From: Microbacterium limosum
GTDB taxonomy: Bacteria; Actinomycetota; Actinomycetes; Actinomycetales; Microbacteriaceae
Reading direction: 5' to 3'
NCBI RefSeq assembly: GCF_036324365.1
Contig: NZ_CP137080.1
Location: 1,550,001 to 1,614,000 of the forward strand
Length of the DNA: 64,000 nt
Shown here: positions 27,793 to 35,982 of the stretch, piece after piece
How positions within the stretch are numbered: the stretch's first letter is position 1
How the letters are laid out: the number at the start of each line of letters is the position of its first letter
Made by a program: the position numbers and the translations under genes
Notes under the pieces: generated by a model
What the model saw: the letters and a program-made list of their open reading frames with translations, nothing else
Database searches by the model: none
Told to the model about the DNA's origin: nothing

Positions 27793-28995
27793 GTGACCAC
27801 GCTACCGGGGGCCTGGCGCCGTGCGGCCGGCGGGGCGGGATTGCTCTCCTCCGACGGTGTCGTGGCGCCCACGATCTTCGCCGAGATGAGCGCGCTCGCG
27901 GCGAGCACGGGTGCGATCAACCTCGGACAAGGGTACCCGGACGAGGACGGGCCGGCCGAGGTCCTCGAGGCCGCGCGCCAGGCGATCGCAGACGGGGCGA
28001 ACCAGTATCCGCCGGGCCGCGGCATCCCCCGGCTGCGTGAGGCAGTGGCCGACCACCAGCGCCGGTTCTACGGCGTCCACCTCGACCCCGAGCGCGAGGT
28101 GATCATCACCGCCGGCGCGACCGAGGCCCTCGCGGCGACGGTGCTGGCGCTCGTGGACTCCCCGGACGACGAGGTCGTCGTCTTCGAGCCGTACTACGAC
28201 GCCTATGCGGCGCTCGTCGCTCTCGCGGGGGCCCGCCTGGTTCCCGTCCCCCTCGAGTGGCCGCTGTTCCAGCCCGACCTCGATCGGCTCGAGTCGGCAG
28301 TCACGGATCGCACGCGTCTCATCATCGTCAACGACCCGCACAACCCCACGGGGGCGGTCTTCGACGCCGACGTGCGCGAGCGCATCGTCGCGCTGGCCGA
28401 GCGCCATGACGCCATCGTCGTCACCGACGAGGTCTACGAACACCTCCGGTTCGGCACCCCCCACGTGCCGATCGCGACGCTGCCCGCAGCGCAGGAGCGC
28501 ACCCTCACGATCTCGTCGGCCGGCAAGACCTTCTCGGTGACCGGCTGGAAGATCGGGTGGCTGTCGGGCCCGGAGCCGCTCGTGACCGCCGTCCTCGCCG
28601 TGAAGCAGTTCCTCACCTACGTGAACGGCTCTCCCTTCCAGCCGGCCGTCGCCGCGGGCCTCCGGCTGCCAGACGCGTTCTTCACGGGGATCGCCGACGA
28701 GATGCGTCGAAAGCGCGACCTGCTCGGCTCGGGCCTCCGGCTGGCCGGTTTCGACGTCGGCGTGCCCTCGGGCTCGTATTTCACCGTCGCCGACGCGGCG
28801 CCGCTCGGTGTCACCGACGCCGTCGCGTTCTGCCGGGCGCTCCCCGAGCGGACAGGGGTCGTCGCCATCCCCCTGACGGCGTTCGTGTCGCCGGAGCACC
28901 GGGGCCGTTACGCCACGATGGTGCGCTTCGCCGCGTGCAAGCGCCCCGGGGTCCTCCGGCGCGCGGGCGCAGCCCTCGCCGGCCTGCGGCCCTGA
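27793..28995 (+). CDS. Class I/II PLP-dependent aminotransferase
   Basis: About 400 residues from GTG 27793 (earlier in-frame starts exist). Features are AINLGQGYPDEDGP, NQYPPGRGIPRLREAV, VNDPHNPTGAVF, VVTDEVYEHLRF and the PLP-lysine motif SSAGKTFSVTGWKIGW. This set matches the kynurenine aminotransferase/N-succinyl-DAP aminotransferase (DapC-like) group. The substrate cannot be fixed from the sequence. A DapC-like role in lysine synthesis is possible but there is no dap gene nearby. Confidence 0.88.
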   Translation: MTTLPGAWRRAAGGAGLLSSDGVVAPTIFAEMSALAASTGAINLGQGYPDEDGPAEVLEAARQAIADGANQYPPGRGIPRLREAVADHQRRFYGVHLDPEREVIITAGATEALAATVLALVDSPDDEVVVFEPYYDAYAALVALAGARLVPVPLEWPLFQPDLDRLESAVTDRTRLIIVNDPHNPTGAVFDADVRERIVALAERHDAIVVTDEVYEHLRFGTPHVPIATLPAAQERTLTISSAGKTFSVTGWKIGWLSGPEPLVTAVLAVKQFLTYVNGSPFQPAVAAGLRLPDAFFTGIADEMRRKRDLLGSGLRLAGFDVGVPSGSYFTVADAAPLGVTDAVAFCRALPERTGVVAIPLTAFVSPEHRGRYATMVRFAACKRPGVLRRAGAALAGLRP

Positions 28996-29005
28996 GCGGG
29001 CACGC

Positions 29006-29824
29006 TCAGCGAGGCACGACGCGGTAGCGGCGCAGCTGCAGCGCCGGATTCACCCGCCGCACGTCCTCGAGCGCCTCGAGCGAGACGACGGCGACCGCGA
29101 CATCCGACGCCGTGCCCACGGCCGCCAGGGTCACCCCCTGGGGATCGACGACGCCGCTGTGCCCCACCCCGAGGGGCGGAGGATGATCGGCCGCGGCGAC
29201 GAAGAGGGTGTTCTCGATCGCCCGGGCCGCCAGCAGGGTGCGCCAGTGGTGCTCCTTCAACGGCCCCCGGACCCACTCGGCCGGCACGAGCACGACGTGC
29301 GCCCCGGCATCCGCGCACGTCCGCGTCACCTCCGGGAACCGGAGGTCGTAACACGTCTGCAGAGCGAAGCGGATGCCGCGGCACTCGAACGTCTGCGGAT
29401 CGCTGATCGCACCGGGCTCCACCCAGTCGGACTCGCGCTGCCCGAAGGCGTCGTAGAGGTGCGTCTTGCGGTACGTCGCACGGAGACCCGTCGCATCCAC
29501 CGCGACGACGGTGTTCCGCACCCGTACGCCGTCGGTCGCCGTCTCGAGGAGCCCCGCGACGATCACGGCACCCGTCGCGGCGGCCGTCTCGCGCAGTGCC
29601 GAGACGAAGGGACCGTCCAGCGTCTCGGCGTTCTCGCGCAACGAGCTGTCGAACGGGTGGATGAAGTAGCTCGAATACTCGGGGAAGAGCACGACGTGCG
29701 CTCCTCGCGCGACCGCGCGTTCGGTCAGCTCCCGCACCGTGGCGATGTTCTCCGGCCGGGAGTCGGTCGGTGCGAACTGCGCGACGGCGAGGCCGAGCGT
29801 GCCGTCGTGTGTCGGAGAGTTCAC
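29006..29824 (-). CDS. Carbon-nitrogen hydrolase (nitrilase superfamily)
   Basis: 272 residues with the catalytic Glu-Lys-Cys triad: Glu in LFPEYSSYF, Lys in YRKTHLYDAF and Cys in QTCYDLRFPE. It belongs to the amidase branch (omega-amidase/NitFhit-like) and not to true nitrilases, judging from the YRKTHL motif. It faces the aminotransferase with only ten bases between the stops. A pairing of an omega-amidase with a glutamine-type transaminase would make sense but is inference. The GTG start overlaps the stop of the upstream gene (GTGA). Confidence 0.87.
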   Translation of the reverse strand: MNSPTHDGTLGLAVAQFAPTDSRPENIATVRELTERAVARGAHVVLFPEYSSYFIHPFDSSLRENAETLDGPFVSALRETAAATGAVIVAGLLETATDGVRVRNTVVAVDATGLRATYRKTHLYDAFGQRESDWVEPGAISDPQTFECRGIRFALQTCYDLRFPEVTRTCADAGAHVVLVPAEWVRGPLKEHHWRTLLAARAIENTLFVAAADHPPPLGVGHSGVVDPQGVTLAAVGTASDVAVAVVSLEALEDVRRVNPALQLRRYRVVPR

Positions 29825-30369
29825 GTCGAAGACCCCCCGCCGCGCACGCGCCAGACGACCGGAACGACGATCCAGAGCACGACGATCGTCGCACCGAGCC
29901 CGGCCGCGGCGACGAGAGCTGCCGCCTCACCGACGACGACGTCGAACACGAAGGCGACCACCCCCACGACCAGCACCGACACCGTGATCAGCGCCGTGAG
30001 CAGCGCGGCGTGTCCGTATCCGACGATGCGCTTCTTCTCGTGCTGGCGGAACAGGACGCGGTGAAGGGCGACGGGTGCGAGGGCGATGATCGTGCTGACC
30101 GCCGCGGCGACGATGAGGAAGAGGTAGAACGCACGCTGTCCGCCCGTCAGATCTCCGAAGGCCGGCTGGAAGGCCAGTGCGAGCAGGAATCCGGTGAGGA
30201 TCTGGGTTCCCGTCTGCAGCACGCGCAGCTCTTGGAGCAGCTCGATCCAGTTGCGGTCGTACCGCTCGGTCTCGGTCTCGTCCCGTCCGTCGGCGATGTC
30301 GTCGGTGCGCGCACGATCGCGGCGTCTCCGGCCGAAAGACCCCGCCCCGGCATCCTGCGCGGCACTCAT
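29821..30369 (-). CDS. DUF6328 four-helix membrane protein
   Basis: 182 residues from the ATG giving MSAAQDAGAGSFG. The cytoplasmic N-terminus is Arg/Asp-rich and ends in the conserved YDRNWIELLQELRVLQTGTQILTGFLLAL. Four hydrophobic segments follow, then a short Arg/Gly tail. This is the pattern of DUF6328 proteins, which are common in actinobacteria and of unknown function. It overlaps the amidohydrolase gene by four bases, so the pair is cotranscribed. Confidence 0.75.
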   Translation of the reverse strand: MSAAQDAGAGSFGRRRRDRARTDDIADGRDETETERYDRNWIELLQELRVLQTGTQILTGFLLALAFQPAFGDLTGGQRAFYLFLIVAAAVSTIIALAPVALHRVLFRQHEKKRIVGYGHAALLTALITVSVLVVGVVAFVFDVVVGEAAALVAAAGLGATIVVLWIVVPVVWRVRGGGSST

Positions 30370-30473
30370 ACGCCCATCCTCGCGGTGCGGCGCGGCGCGG
30401 ACAACTCGGGCGGGGACGCGGCCCTGCCCGACGCGGACGGAACGATCCAGCCGCAAGACGGGGACAATGAGAA

Positions 30474-30511
30474 AAGGCCCCTTCACCAGCTATTTCTGGT
30501 GAAGGGGCCTT
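30474..30511. terminator. Hairpin terminator next to the left island junction (probable native tRNA-fMet terminator)
   Basis: A perfect 16-bp stem (30474-30489 with 30496-30511) and a six-base loop; on the plus strand it is followed by CTCTTCTC. It lies seven bases outside the 37-bp tRNA remnant, at the position expected for the terminator of the tRNA before the island inserted. On the minus strand the stem is followed by TTCTCATTG. Confidence 0.8.
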
Positions 30512-30517
30512 CTCTTC

Positions 30518-30554
30518 TCGTTGCGGGGACAGGATTTGAACCTGCGACCTCTGG
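30518..30554. repeat. Attachment-site copy (3' end of tRNA-fMet), distal end of the island
   Basis: These 37 bases are identical to 55747-55783, which cover the 3' half of the intact initiator tRNA (T arm, acceptor 3' strand, discriminator and three flanking bases). No tRNA 5' half is present here. Such a split marks site-specific integration by a tyrosine recombinase. Confidence 0.93.
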
Positions 30555-30556
30555 CG

Positions 30557-30649
30557 TTCGTCATCGCGGATGTCGCTCGTCGGCAGGCGGAACAGGAAGC
30601 GTTCGATCAGGATGTCGCGTACGACGCGGATGAGTCCGCGTACGTGTGA
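30557..30649 (+). pseudogene. Possible C-terminal gene remnant beside the attachment site
   Basis: Right after the 37-bp repeat an open stretch on the plus strand reads FVIADVARRQAEQEAF and continues to DESAYV followed by TGA. Its charged helical composition looks like a real protein end, but there is no start or upstream coding sequence, since the frame begins in the tRNA remnant. It may be a gene end cut off by a past rearrangement. A small inverted repeat (ACGCGGA-TGAG-TCCGCGT, 30624-30641) lies within it and may end transcription of the next gene. Confidence 0.3.
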
Positions 30650-30658
30650 ACGCAGTCG

Positions 30659-31156
30659 TCAGTTCCCGCTCGTCAGCGATGAGAGGAACGCGCGGAGTTC
30701 GCGATCAGGGTACGTGTGGCTGGTGCGGAGCGGGCCGCATGGCGTGTGTGCGGACATCATGGATAGCTCGCGCAGATCATCGGTGCGCTCGCGGCGGTGA
30801 CCCGCGAGGAAGATGAACTCGTTCATCACCCCGACGACCTGTCGGTCTGCCGTCGGCGCAACCCTGATGTCGCGCATCCGGGCGTGCTCGTGATCGATGA
30901 CTTGCTCGGGTACGCCGTGATCGCGGAGTGCGGATGCCACGACGTCCGGAACGCGGTCCGTGAGCGTCTTCGCGGGGGCGAGCGGCGCGAACACGGGCAG
31001 CAGGGTCCGGGCGTTCACGAGAAGCACCAGCGGTCGACGCCACGCGATGAGATTCCCGTACCAGTCGCCGAGCATCGTCGTCGACTCCTTTTCGTCGGTG
31101 GGCGCGACACCGCCGATCTTGTCACGGAGCTTCTTCGTGGCACGGAGGATCAACAC
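30659..31156 (-). CDS. DUF6933-like hypothetical protein
   Basis: 165 residues from GTG 31156, starting MLILRATKKLRDKIGGVA. Visible blocks are LGDWYGNLIAWRRPLVLLVNART, VVASALRDHGVP and FIFLAGHRRERTDDLRELS. This agrees with the DUF6933 family as I remember it: small proteins common on plasmids and islands, with unknown function. It has no partner gene and lies alone between the left attachment site and the catabolic operon. Confidence 0.6.
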   Translation of the reverse strand: MLILRATKKLRDKIGGVAPTDEKESTTMLGDWYGNLIAWRRPLVLLVNARTLLPVFAPLAPAKTLTDRVPDVVASALRDHGVPEQVIDHEHARMRDIRVAPTADRQVVGVMNEFIFLAGHRRERTDDLRELSMMSAHTPCGPLRTSHTYPDRELRAFLSSLTSGN

Positions 31157-31557
31157 CTCTCCATCATGCGCGGTCGATCGCGTTGACAGCGACGAGTCCG
31201 CTCCCTATGAGCCTGCTTATCGCGCCGAGGATCGGGGTGGGTGCAGGTCGATTGTGGGCGCATGGTCCCCGTCGACCCCGCGCTTGCGCAGCAGTTCGAC
31301 CACATCTTATCTTCGAGTGCCCTGCGCGATAGAGACGATCGCGCAGGGCACTCGTCGACGCGATGGCGTCGACATTCAAGCTGCATCGAGCGTTCCGGCT
31401 CTCTCTGGCAACCCCCAATCCTGCTCGGGGCCAACGATGAGGATGGATGCCTCTCTGAGCGCGTCTGACGTCACGTCACATCCATGCGTCGTTGGACCCC
31501 CTGCTCCCAGCGAGATTGCCGATACCGGCGCTACGAGTACGAGAGACTGCTGTGGCG
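31157..31557. other. Non-coding stretch with one strong hairpin
   Basis: No convincing gene is present: the open frames on both strands are short, Arg/Ser-rich and without recognisable motifs. The main structure is a perfect 17-bp stem (31314-31330 with 31338-31354) and seven-base loop. It sits downstream of the monooxygenase gene and is the probable terminator of the catabolic operon. The stretch may hold degraded DNA from earlier insertions. Confidence 0.5.
31314..31354. terminator. Hairpin terminator downstream of the catabolic operon
   Basis: CGAGTGCCCTGCGCGAT pairs perfectly with its complement across a seven-base loop. It lies about 200 bp past the last gene of the minus-strand operon and upstream of the DUF6933 gene. 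Confidence 0.65.
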
Positions 31558-31896
31558 CTAATAAGCTGGCCGCACCACGCCCCGCTGCGGGTCACCAATG
31601 GGAATCGGCCACAAACGGGTGACCTCGGGGCTGCCGACGAGCAAGCCATCGAGCGCGCGGTTCAGCTCATCAACGATTCGGCCTTGCGAGTGAAGGTCGA
31701 GGTCATGCTCGCTTGCCCACCGTTCGAACATCACGATCCGCCCGGTCTTCTCTTCCTCCTGAATGCAGTAGAGGTCACAACCCTGCTCGCCATGGACCCG
31801 TGGAATGTACTTCCTCATCACTTCCAGCACTTGGCTGCGCGCACCGGGAGCGGGTGTAAAGATCGCGAGAACCGTGATGGGGTCTGTCTGCATCAT
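31558..31896 (-). CDS. Antibiotic-biosynthesis-monooxygenase-fold protein (quinol monooxygenase-like)
   Basis: 112 residues from ATG 31896. The ABM ferredoxin-like pattern is visible: TVLAIFTPAPGARSQVLEVMRKYIPRVH then GCDLYCIQEEEKTGRIVMFERWASEHDLDLHSQ. Members are small dimeric cofactor-free oxygenases or just fold relatives, with the conserved ERW segment. It is the last gene of the catabolic operon, 25 bp after the kinase stop. Its role in the pathway is unknown. Confidence 0.75.
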   Translation of the reverse strand: MMQTDPITVLAIFTPAPGARSQVLEVMRKYIPRVHGEQGCDLYCIQEEEKTGRIVMFERWASEHDLDLHSQGRIVDELNRALDGLLVGSPEVTRLWPIPIGDPQRGVVRPAY

Positions 31897-31921
31897 TGGG
31901 CTCCAGCTCTGTGGGGTTGAT

Positions 31922-33157
31922 TCATCGACCGAGCGCGCGCATGACGCGCAGGAGAGTATCGGAGGCGCCGACGTTACCCGGCACAACGACGTACAGCCGT
32001 TCTCGCCCGTCAAAGGCGCTCAGCTGCCAGAGAGAAACGCCGGGCAAGATCTGCCCAAGGACCCGGGCACTTGAGGCGCCAAGCGCGCTTCGAGCGATCT
32101 CTGCCGATGTAATGCCGCCCTTGGCGACGACGACATCGACCCTCGGTACGATTTCGCGTGCAGCGTGGACTAGCCCGCGCATGACCCTCTCCCCGTGGTG
32201 GAGTCCGTTGTCCGTGCCACGGCGGTTGCGTTCAGACGAGATGATTGTCACGTCAATATCACGTGCGAGCGCGCGGTTTGCCAGCGCATGACCCGCCCCG
32301 TCAGGATCGGCGAGGGCATCGTCGGTATCGAGGACTTCTGGTTCCCCGAACTCCTGCGCAAGTGCCGCGAGTTGTCCCGTGGCGCCTCCGGTGTGGGAAC
32401 CGCATACGACGAGTACTCGCGACCCACGGTCTGCAATCGGGCCATCCAAGAGGCCTTGACTGCGTACGCCGGCGAGTTCGGCCGCCAGTGGTGCCGCCGA
32501 GCGCACGATGATCTCGCGCCCGCGGAGCTCGGCCGCCTCCGCGGCACGGGCAATTGCCGTGATGTCGGCGTCCGTGACAGCGTCAGGAACGATGACGCTG
32601 CCCGGTGGTGCGGCCAGGATCGCGTCCGTCAGGCTATCCCCACCCGAGCGTACTGACTCCAGCGGAATTGCCACCGGAGTGCGGTCGGACTTCTCGCGTA
32701 CATATTGTTCCAGCCCGGAGCTGTGGAACGGAAAGACTGGGTCGTCCGCATACTCAGTTTCGCTCGCGGGCACTTCCGCCCCGTCGATGGCGACGTAGTG
32801 GATCCCGTTGCGGGTGGTGCGCCCGCCAGCGGGGAATGCGGGTACGAACAGCATGACCGCGTCTGGGGTCATGAACTGCTCGGTTTCAGCGAAGACATGC
32901 CCTCGCAGGGTCGAGTCGCCGCGAAGGACGATGCGGACGGGGGTGTTCGGTAGCGCGGCGCTCAGATCACCGCGGATCTGGTTTGCCAGGGCAACGGCAG
33001 ACGCTTCATCGAGTGCGCGCGAGTTGGTCTGCAGATACACGCTGTCGGCGTGCTCCAGTGCGTCCCGGATGCGATCTGAGTCCCACGTCATCAGCACGCG
33101 GACGTCGGTGGCGGACTGCGTCCCGGTCGGGTCGTCGTCTAGGACTAGTGTCTTCAC
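31922..33157 (-). CDS. Four-carbon acid sugar kinase (DUF1537/OtnK family)
   Basis: 411 residues from GTG 33157, which overlaps the GntR stop (GTGA). N-terminal substrate domain begins VKTLVLDDDPTGTQSATDV and contains RGDSTLRGH. C-terminal nucleotide-binding domain has VVCGSHTGGATGQL, VVAKGGITSAEIARSALG and GQILPGVSLWQL. Known family enzymes phosphorylate oxidised four-carbon acids such as 3-oxotetronate or dehydrothreonate. The usual partner decarboxylase (OtnC type) is not in the window, so the full route cannot be closed from this locus. Confidence 0.88.
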   Translation of the reverse strand: MKTLVLDDDPTGTQSATDVRVLMTWDSDRIRDALEHADSVYLQTNSRALDEASAVALANQIRGDLSAALPNTPVRIVLRGDSTLRGHVFAETEQFMTPDAVMLFVPAFPAGGRTTRNGIHYVAIDGAEVPASETEYADDPVFPFHSSGLEQYVREKSDRTPVAIPLESVRSGGDSLTDAILAAPPGSVIVPDAVTDADITAIARAAEAAELRGREIIVRSAAPLAAELAGVRSQGLLDGPIADRGSRVLVVCGSHTGGATGQLAALAQEFGEPEVLDTDDALADPDGAGHALANRALARDIDVTIISSERNRRGTDNGLHHGERVMRGLVHAAREIVPRVDVVVAKGGITSAEIARSALGASSARVLGQILPGVSLWQLSAFDGRERLYVVVPGNVGASDTLLRVMRALGR

Positions 33158-33912
33158 TCGTTGCTCCGTGACACTCGGTACGTTTCGCGGGGGCGTAGTT
33201 CGATGCCCCCGAGTTCGTAGAAGTCGGTGATGTGCTTGTGTACGCGTTCTGCCGCCGCGTCGTGGTCGCGGCTGAGCAGTGCGTCGAGGATGGCGCGGTG
33301 CTCGCGGCGGACGATTCTTGCGGTTGCCTGCCAGTCCGGGAGGTCTGCGTATGCCTCGATCATCTGACGGTTGATGGCGGTGCGAAGAGATTGCATCAGG
33401 TGTGCGCACAGCGCGTTGCCGGTGGACTCGGCGATACGGACGTGGAATGCGGCGTCGAGCGAGTTGAATTCGGCAGTGCTGATGTCTTCGTGATCCATTC
33501 GATCGAGGATGTCGACCAGCGCGGCGTGGTCATCGGCGGTGGATCGTTCCGCTGCTTCTCGACAACTCCAGGTTTCCAATGCGATGCGGGTTTCGAGGAC
33601 ATCGGTTTGATCGAACTGGCCGAGCGCGAGCTGCAACTTGAGGAGATTGACGAACCCGGATCCTGGTGTCCCCTGGAGGATGGCACCGCCTTCGCCGCCG
33701 CGCCGGATCTCGACGATGCCAAGGGCTTCCAGCACTCGGAGCGATTCGCGCAAGGATGCGCGGGATACGCCGAGCATGACTGACAGGTCGCGTTCGTTGG
33801 GGAGATGATCGCCTGCCGCCAGATGTCCCTCGAGGATGCGTTCCTCGATCTGTGCCATCACCTGTTCGTGCGCGCGGACCCGCTGGACCGGTTGCCAGTC
33901 GTCATTGGCCAT
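33154..33912 (-). CDS. GntR-family regulator, FadR (FCD) subgroup
   Basis: 252 residues from the ATG giving MANDDWQPVQRVRAHEQVM. Winged helix-turn-helix at about residues 15-80 (LPNERDLSVMLGVSRASLRESLRVLEALGIVEIRRG). The FCD effector domain follows, with metal-ligand-type residues in FNSLDAAFHVRIAESTGN and RREHRAILDALL. It is most likely the local repressor of the catabolic operon. Palindromes of FadR type (TGGTCTGACCA) overlap the operon promoter at 42605-42621. It lies inside the operon it probably controls. Confidence 0.9.
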   Translation of the reverse strand: MANDDWQPVQRVRAHEQVMAQIEERILEGHLAAGDHLPNERDLSVMLGVSRASLRESLRVLEALGIVEIRRGGEGGAILQGTPGSGFVNLLKLQLALGQFDQTDVLETRIALETWSCREAAERSTADDHAALVDILDRMDHEDISTAEFNSLDAAFHVRIAESTGNALCAHLMQSLRTAINRQMIEAYADLPDWQATARIVRREHRAILDALLSRDHDAAAERVHKHITDFYELGGIELRPRETYRVSRSNE

Positions 33913-33932
33913 GGCGGCATCCAATCTGTTTG

Positions 33933-33966
33933 GCGGAGGGGCTCCGCGGGTGCGGAGCCCCTCCGC
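33933..33966. promoter_or_regulatory. Intercistronic hairpin between binding-protein and regulator genes
   Basis: GCGGAGGGGCTCCGC at 33933-33947 pairs perfectly with 33952-33966 across a four-base loop, starting five bases after the binding-protein stop on the minus strand. Such stem-loops after solute-binding-protein genes usually protect the upstream message and reduce read-through, giving more binding protein than downstream products. Confidence 0.7.
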
Positions 33967-33970
33967 TCCG

Positions 33971-34924
33971 TCACTTGAGGAACTCGTCGATGTTGGTGGC
34001 GTCCGCGACCTTGACGGCGAGGTTCTGGATCTTGTCGACACTCTCACCGGCGGCCAGCGCAACCGCGGTGTTGACGGCGGTTTCGCCCATCAGGATGGGG
34101 TCCTGCACGACCGTCGCTGACAGCTGCCCGGCCTTGATGGATTCGAGGGCATCCTGGATCCCATCGAAGGAGATCACAGTAATGTCGGCGAGCTTACCTG
34201 CCTGCTGTGCGGCCTCCACGGCGCCGAGAGCGGCGAGGTCATTGCGTCCGAAGATGGCGTTCAGGTCGGGGTTTGCCTGCAGGATGTTCTGCGTGACGGT
34301 GTAGCCCTTCTCGCGGTCCCAGTCCGCGGGCTGCGAGGCAACTGTCTCGATTCCCGGGTAGTTGGCGAGGGCTTCCTTGCATCCCTTGTCGCGGTCGAGT
34401 TCCGGCGACGTTCCCGCGATGCCTTCGAGGACGGCGAGCTGGCCCTGACCGTTCAGCTTCTTGCCGAGCCAGTCGCAGATCAGTCTTCCGCCCTCGACGT
34501 TGTCTGAAGCGATGTGGGACGCGACGTCCCCGCCGGCGGAGCTGCGGTCGACAGTGATGACGGGGATGTCGTTGCTGTTGGCGAGTTCCACGATGGGTGT
34601 TGCGGACTCGGGTTCGACGGGGTTGAGGATGATGACCGTCGCCCCCTTGGTGATCATGTCCTGCACGTCGTTGAGCTGCTTCTGGGTGTCGTTCTGCGCG
34701 TCGGAGACGATGGTGCGGATTCCGTCCTCGTCTGCCTTCGCCACTGCGCCGTCCTTGACGGTACCGAAGAATGGGTTCTCCAGGGTGGACATCGAGATGC
34801 CGATTGTGATCTCGCTCGAGCCGCCCGATCCGGGGTCGCCTCCGTCGGAGCTGCAACCGGTCAGGGCGAGGGTCGCCGCGACAGCGAGTCCGGCGGCCGC
34901 CGCCAGGGTCTTCTTGATCTTCAT
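33971..34924 (-). CDS. Sugar ABC importer, substrate-binding lipoprotein (RbsB-like)
   Basis: 317 residues. Lipoprotein signal peptide with lipobox LTGCSS at about residues 21-26. The mature part is a periplasmic-binding-protein type I fold: EITIGISMSTLENPFFGTVKDG, GATVIILNPVEPESATPIV, IPVITVDRSSAGGDVASHI, AIFGRNDLAALGAVEAA and VISFDGIQDALESIKAG. These match the ribose/galactofuranose group. It captures the operon's sugar or polyol outside the membrane. Ribosome site AAGGAAG lies before the ATG. Confidence 0.9.
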   Translation of the reverse strand: MKIKKTLAAAAGLAVAATLALTGCSSDGGDPGSGGSSEITIGISMSTLENPFFGTVKDGAVAKADEDGIRTIVSDAQNDTQKQLNDVQDMITKGATVIILNPVEPESATPIVELANSNDIPVITVDRSSAGGDVASHIASDNVEGGRLICDWLGKKLNGQGQLAVLEGIAGTSPELDRDKGCKEALANYPGIETVASQPADWDREKGYTVTQNILQANPDLNAIFGRNDLAALGAVEAAQQAGKLADITVISFDGIQDALESIKAGQLSATVVQDPILMGETAVNTAVALAAGESVDKIQNLAVKVADATNIDEFLK

Positions 34925-34971
34925 GGGATAGCTTCCTTGCTTTCTCTTGATGGTGTTGCGGAAGGGATGAG

Positions 34972-35982
34972 TCAGGTGCGTCGGCGACGACGGTGTCGGC
35001 CAAGGGTGTCGATCATTACGGCGGCCGCGATGACGGCTCCGATGACGACTTGCTGCCAGAACGCGGAGACGTCCAGCAGGTTGAGGCCGTTGCGGAGCAC
35101 GCCGATGATGAGCGCGCCGATGAGGGTGCCGATGACGGTGCCGACACCGCCGCTGAGGCTTGTTCCGCCGATGACGACAGCCGCGATCACGTCGAGTTCG
35201 AGGCCGGCGCCCGCGGTCGGCTGTGCTGAGTTCAGTCGGGAAGTGAGTACGAGTCCGCCGAGGCCGGCGAGGGCGCCAGCGACCATGTAGATGCGGAGTT
35301 TGACCCAGCCGACGTTGATGCCCGAGAGGCGGGCGACTTCTTCGTTTCCGCCGACCGCGTAGATCTCGCGTCCGGAGGGGCGGAACTTCAAGTACCAGGC
35401 GCCGAGCGCGTAGAGCACCAGCACGAGGATGACGACCGCGGGGACGATGTCGCCGATGTCGAAGCTGGTCAGTGCTCGGAACCAGTCGGGGAAGCCAGAG
35501 ATCGGCTGCCCATTGCTGAGCACGAGGGTGAGTCCTCGGGCGATCGAAAGGGTCGCGAGCGTTGCCACGAACGGTGGCACTTTGCCGTAGACGATCAGGA
35601 GTCCGTTCGCTCCTCCCGCTGCGGCGCCGGCGAGCAGCGCAAGCAGGAGGGCGACAGCCATCGGAAGTCCGACCTGTGAGAAAGTTACCCCTGCGATCAT
35701 GCCGGAGAGCGCGGCCACCGATCCGACGGAGAGGTCGATGCCCCCGGAGATGATGACCATCGTGGCGCCGAGCGCGATGATCGCGAGCACGGTGATCTGC
35801 TGGAAGACGTTGAACAGATTGTTCACCGTCAGGAAGTAGGGCGAGAGGATACTCAGCAGCACGATCAGAACGATCAGGCTTCCGAGGGGGCCAATTGCTC
35901 CGAACTTCCTCACGCTGGCAAGCGCTCGACGCCACCCGGGGTCTGGCTGGGTGGGGACAGCCGTGGTCGAGGTGATGGTCAT
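34972..35982 (-). CDS. Sugar ABC importer, permease (RbsC-like)
   Basis: 336 residues with about nine hydrophobic segments. The family motif SGGIDLSVGSVAALSGM is complete, as are LGATMVI, the ATPase-contact loop SGINVGWVKLRIYMVAGALAGLGG and AVVIGGTSLSGGVGTVIGTLIGAL. Its ATG overlaps the RbsA stop (ATGA). It forms the membrane channel with the neighbouring ATPase and receives substrate from the lipoprotein encoded 47 bp downstream. Confidence 0.92.
   Translation of the reverse strand: MTITSTTAVPTQPDPGWRRALASVRKFGAIGPLGSLIVLIVLLSILSPYFLTVNNLFNVFQQITVLAIIALGATMVIISGGIDLSVGSVAALSGMIAGVTFSQVGLPMAVALLLALLAGAAAGGANGLLIVYGKVPPFVATLATLSIARGLTLVLSNGQPISGFPDWFRALTSFDIGDIVPAVVILVLVLYALGAWYLKFRPSGREIYAVGGNEEVARLSGINVGWVKLRIYMVAGALAGLGGLVLTSRLNSAQPTAGAGLELDVIAAVVIGGTSLSGGVGTVIGTLIGALIIGVLRNGLNLLDVSAFWQQVVIGAVIAAAVMIDTLGRHRRRRRT

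Noticed and set aside
31157..31557. Short frames that might be transposase remnants
   Set aside because: Both strands give only short Arg/Ser-rich peptides without any recognisable transposase motif.
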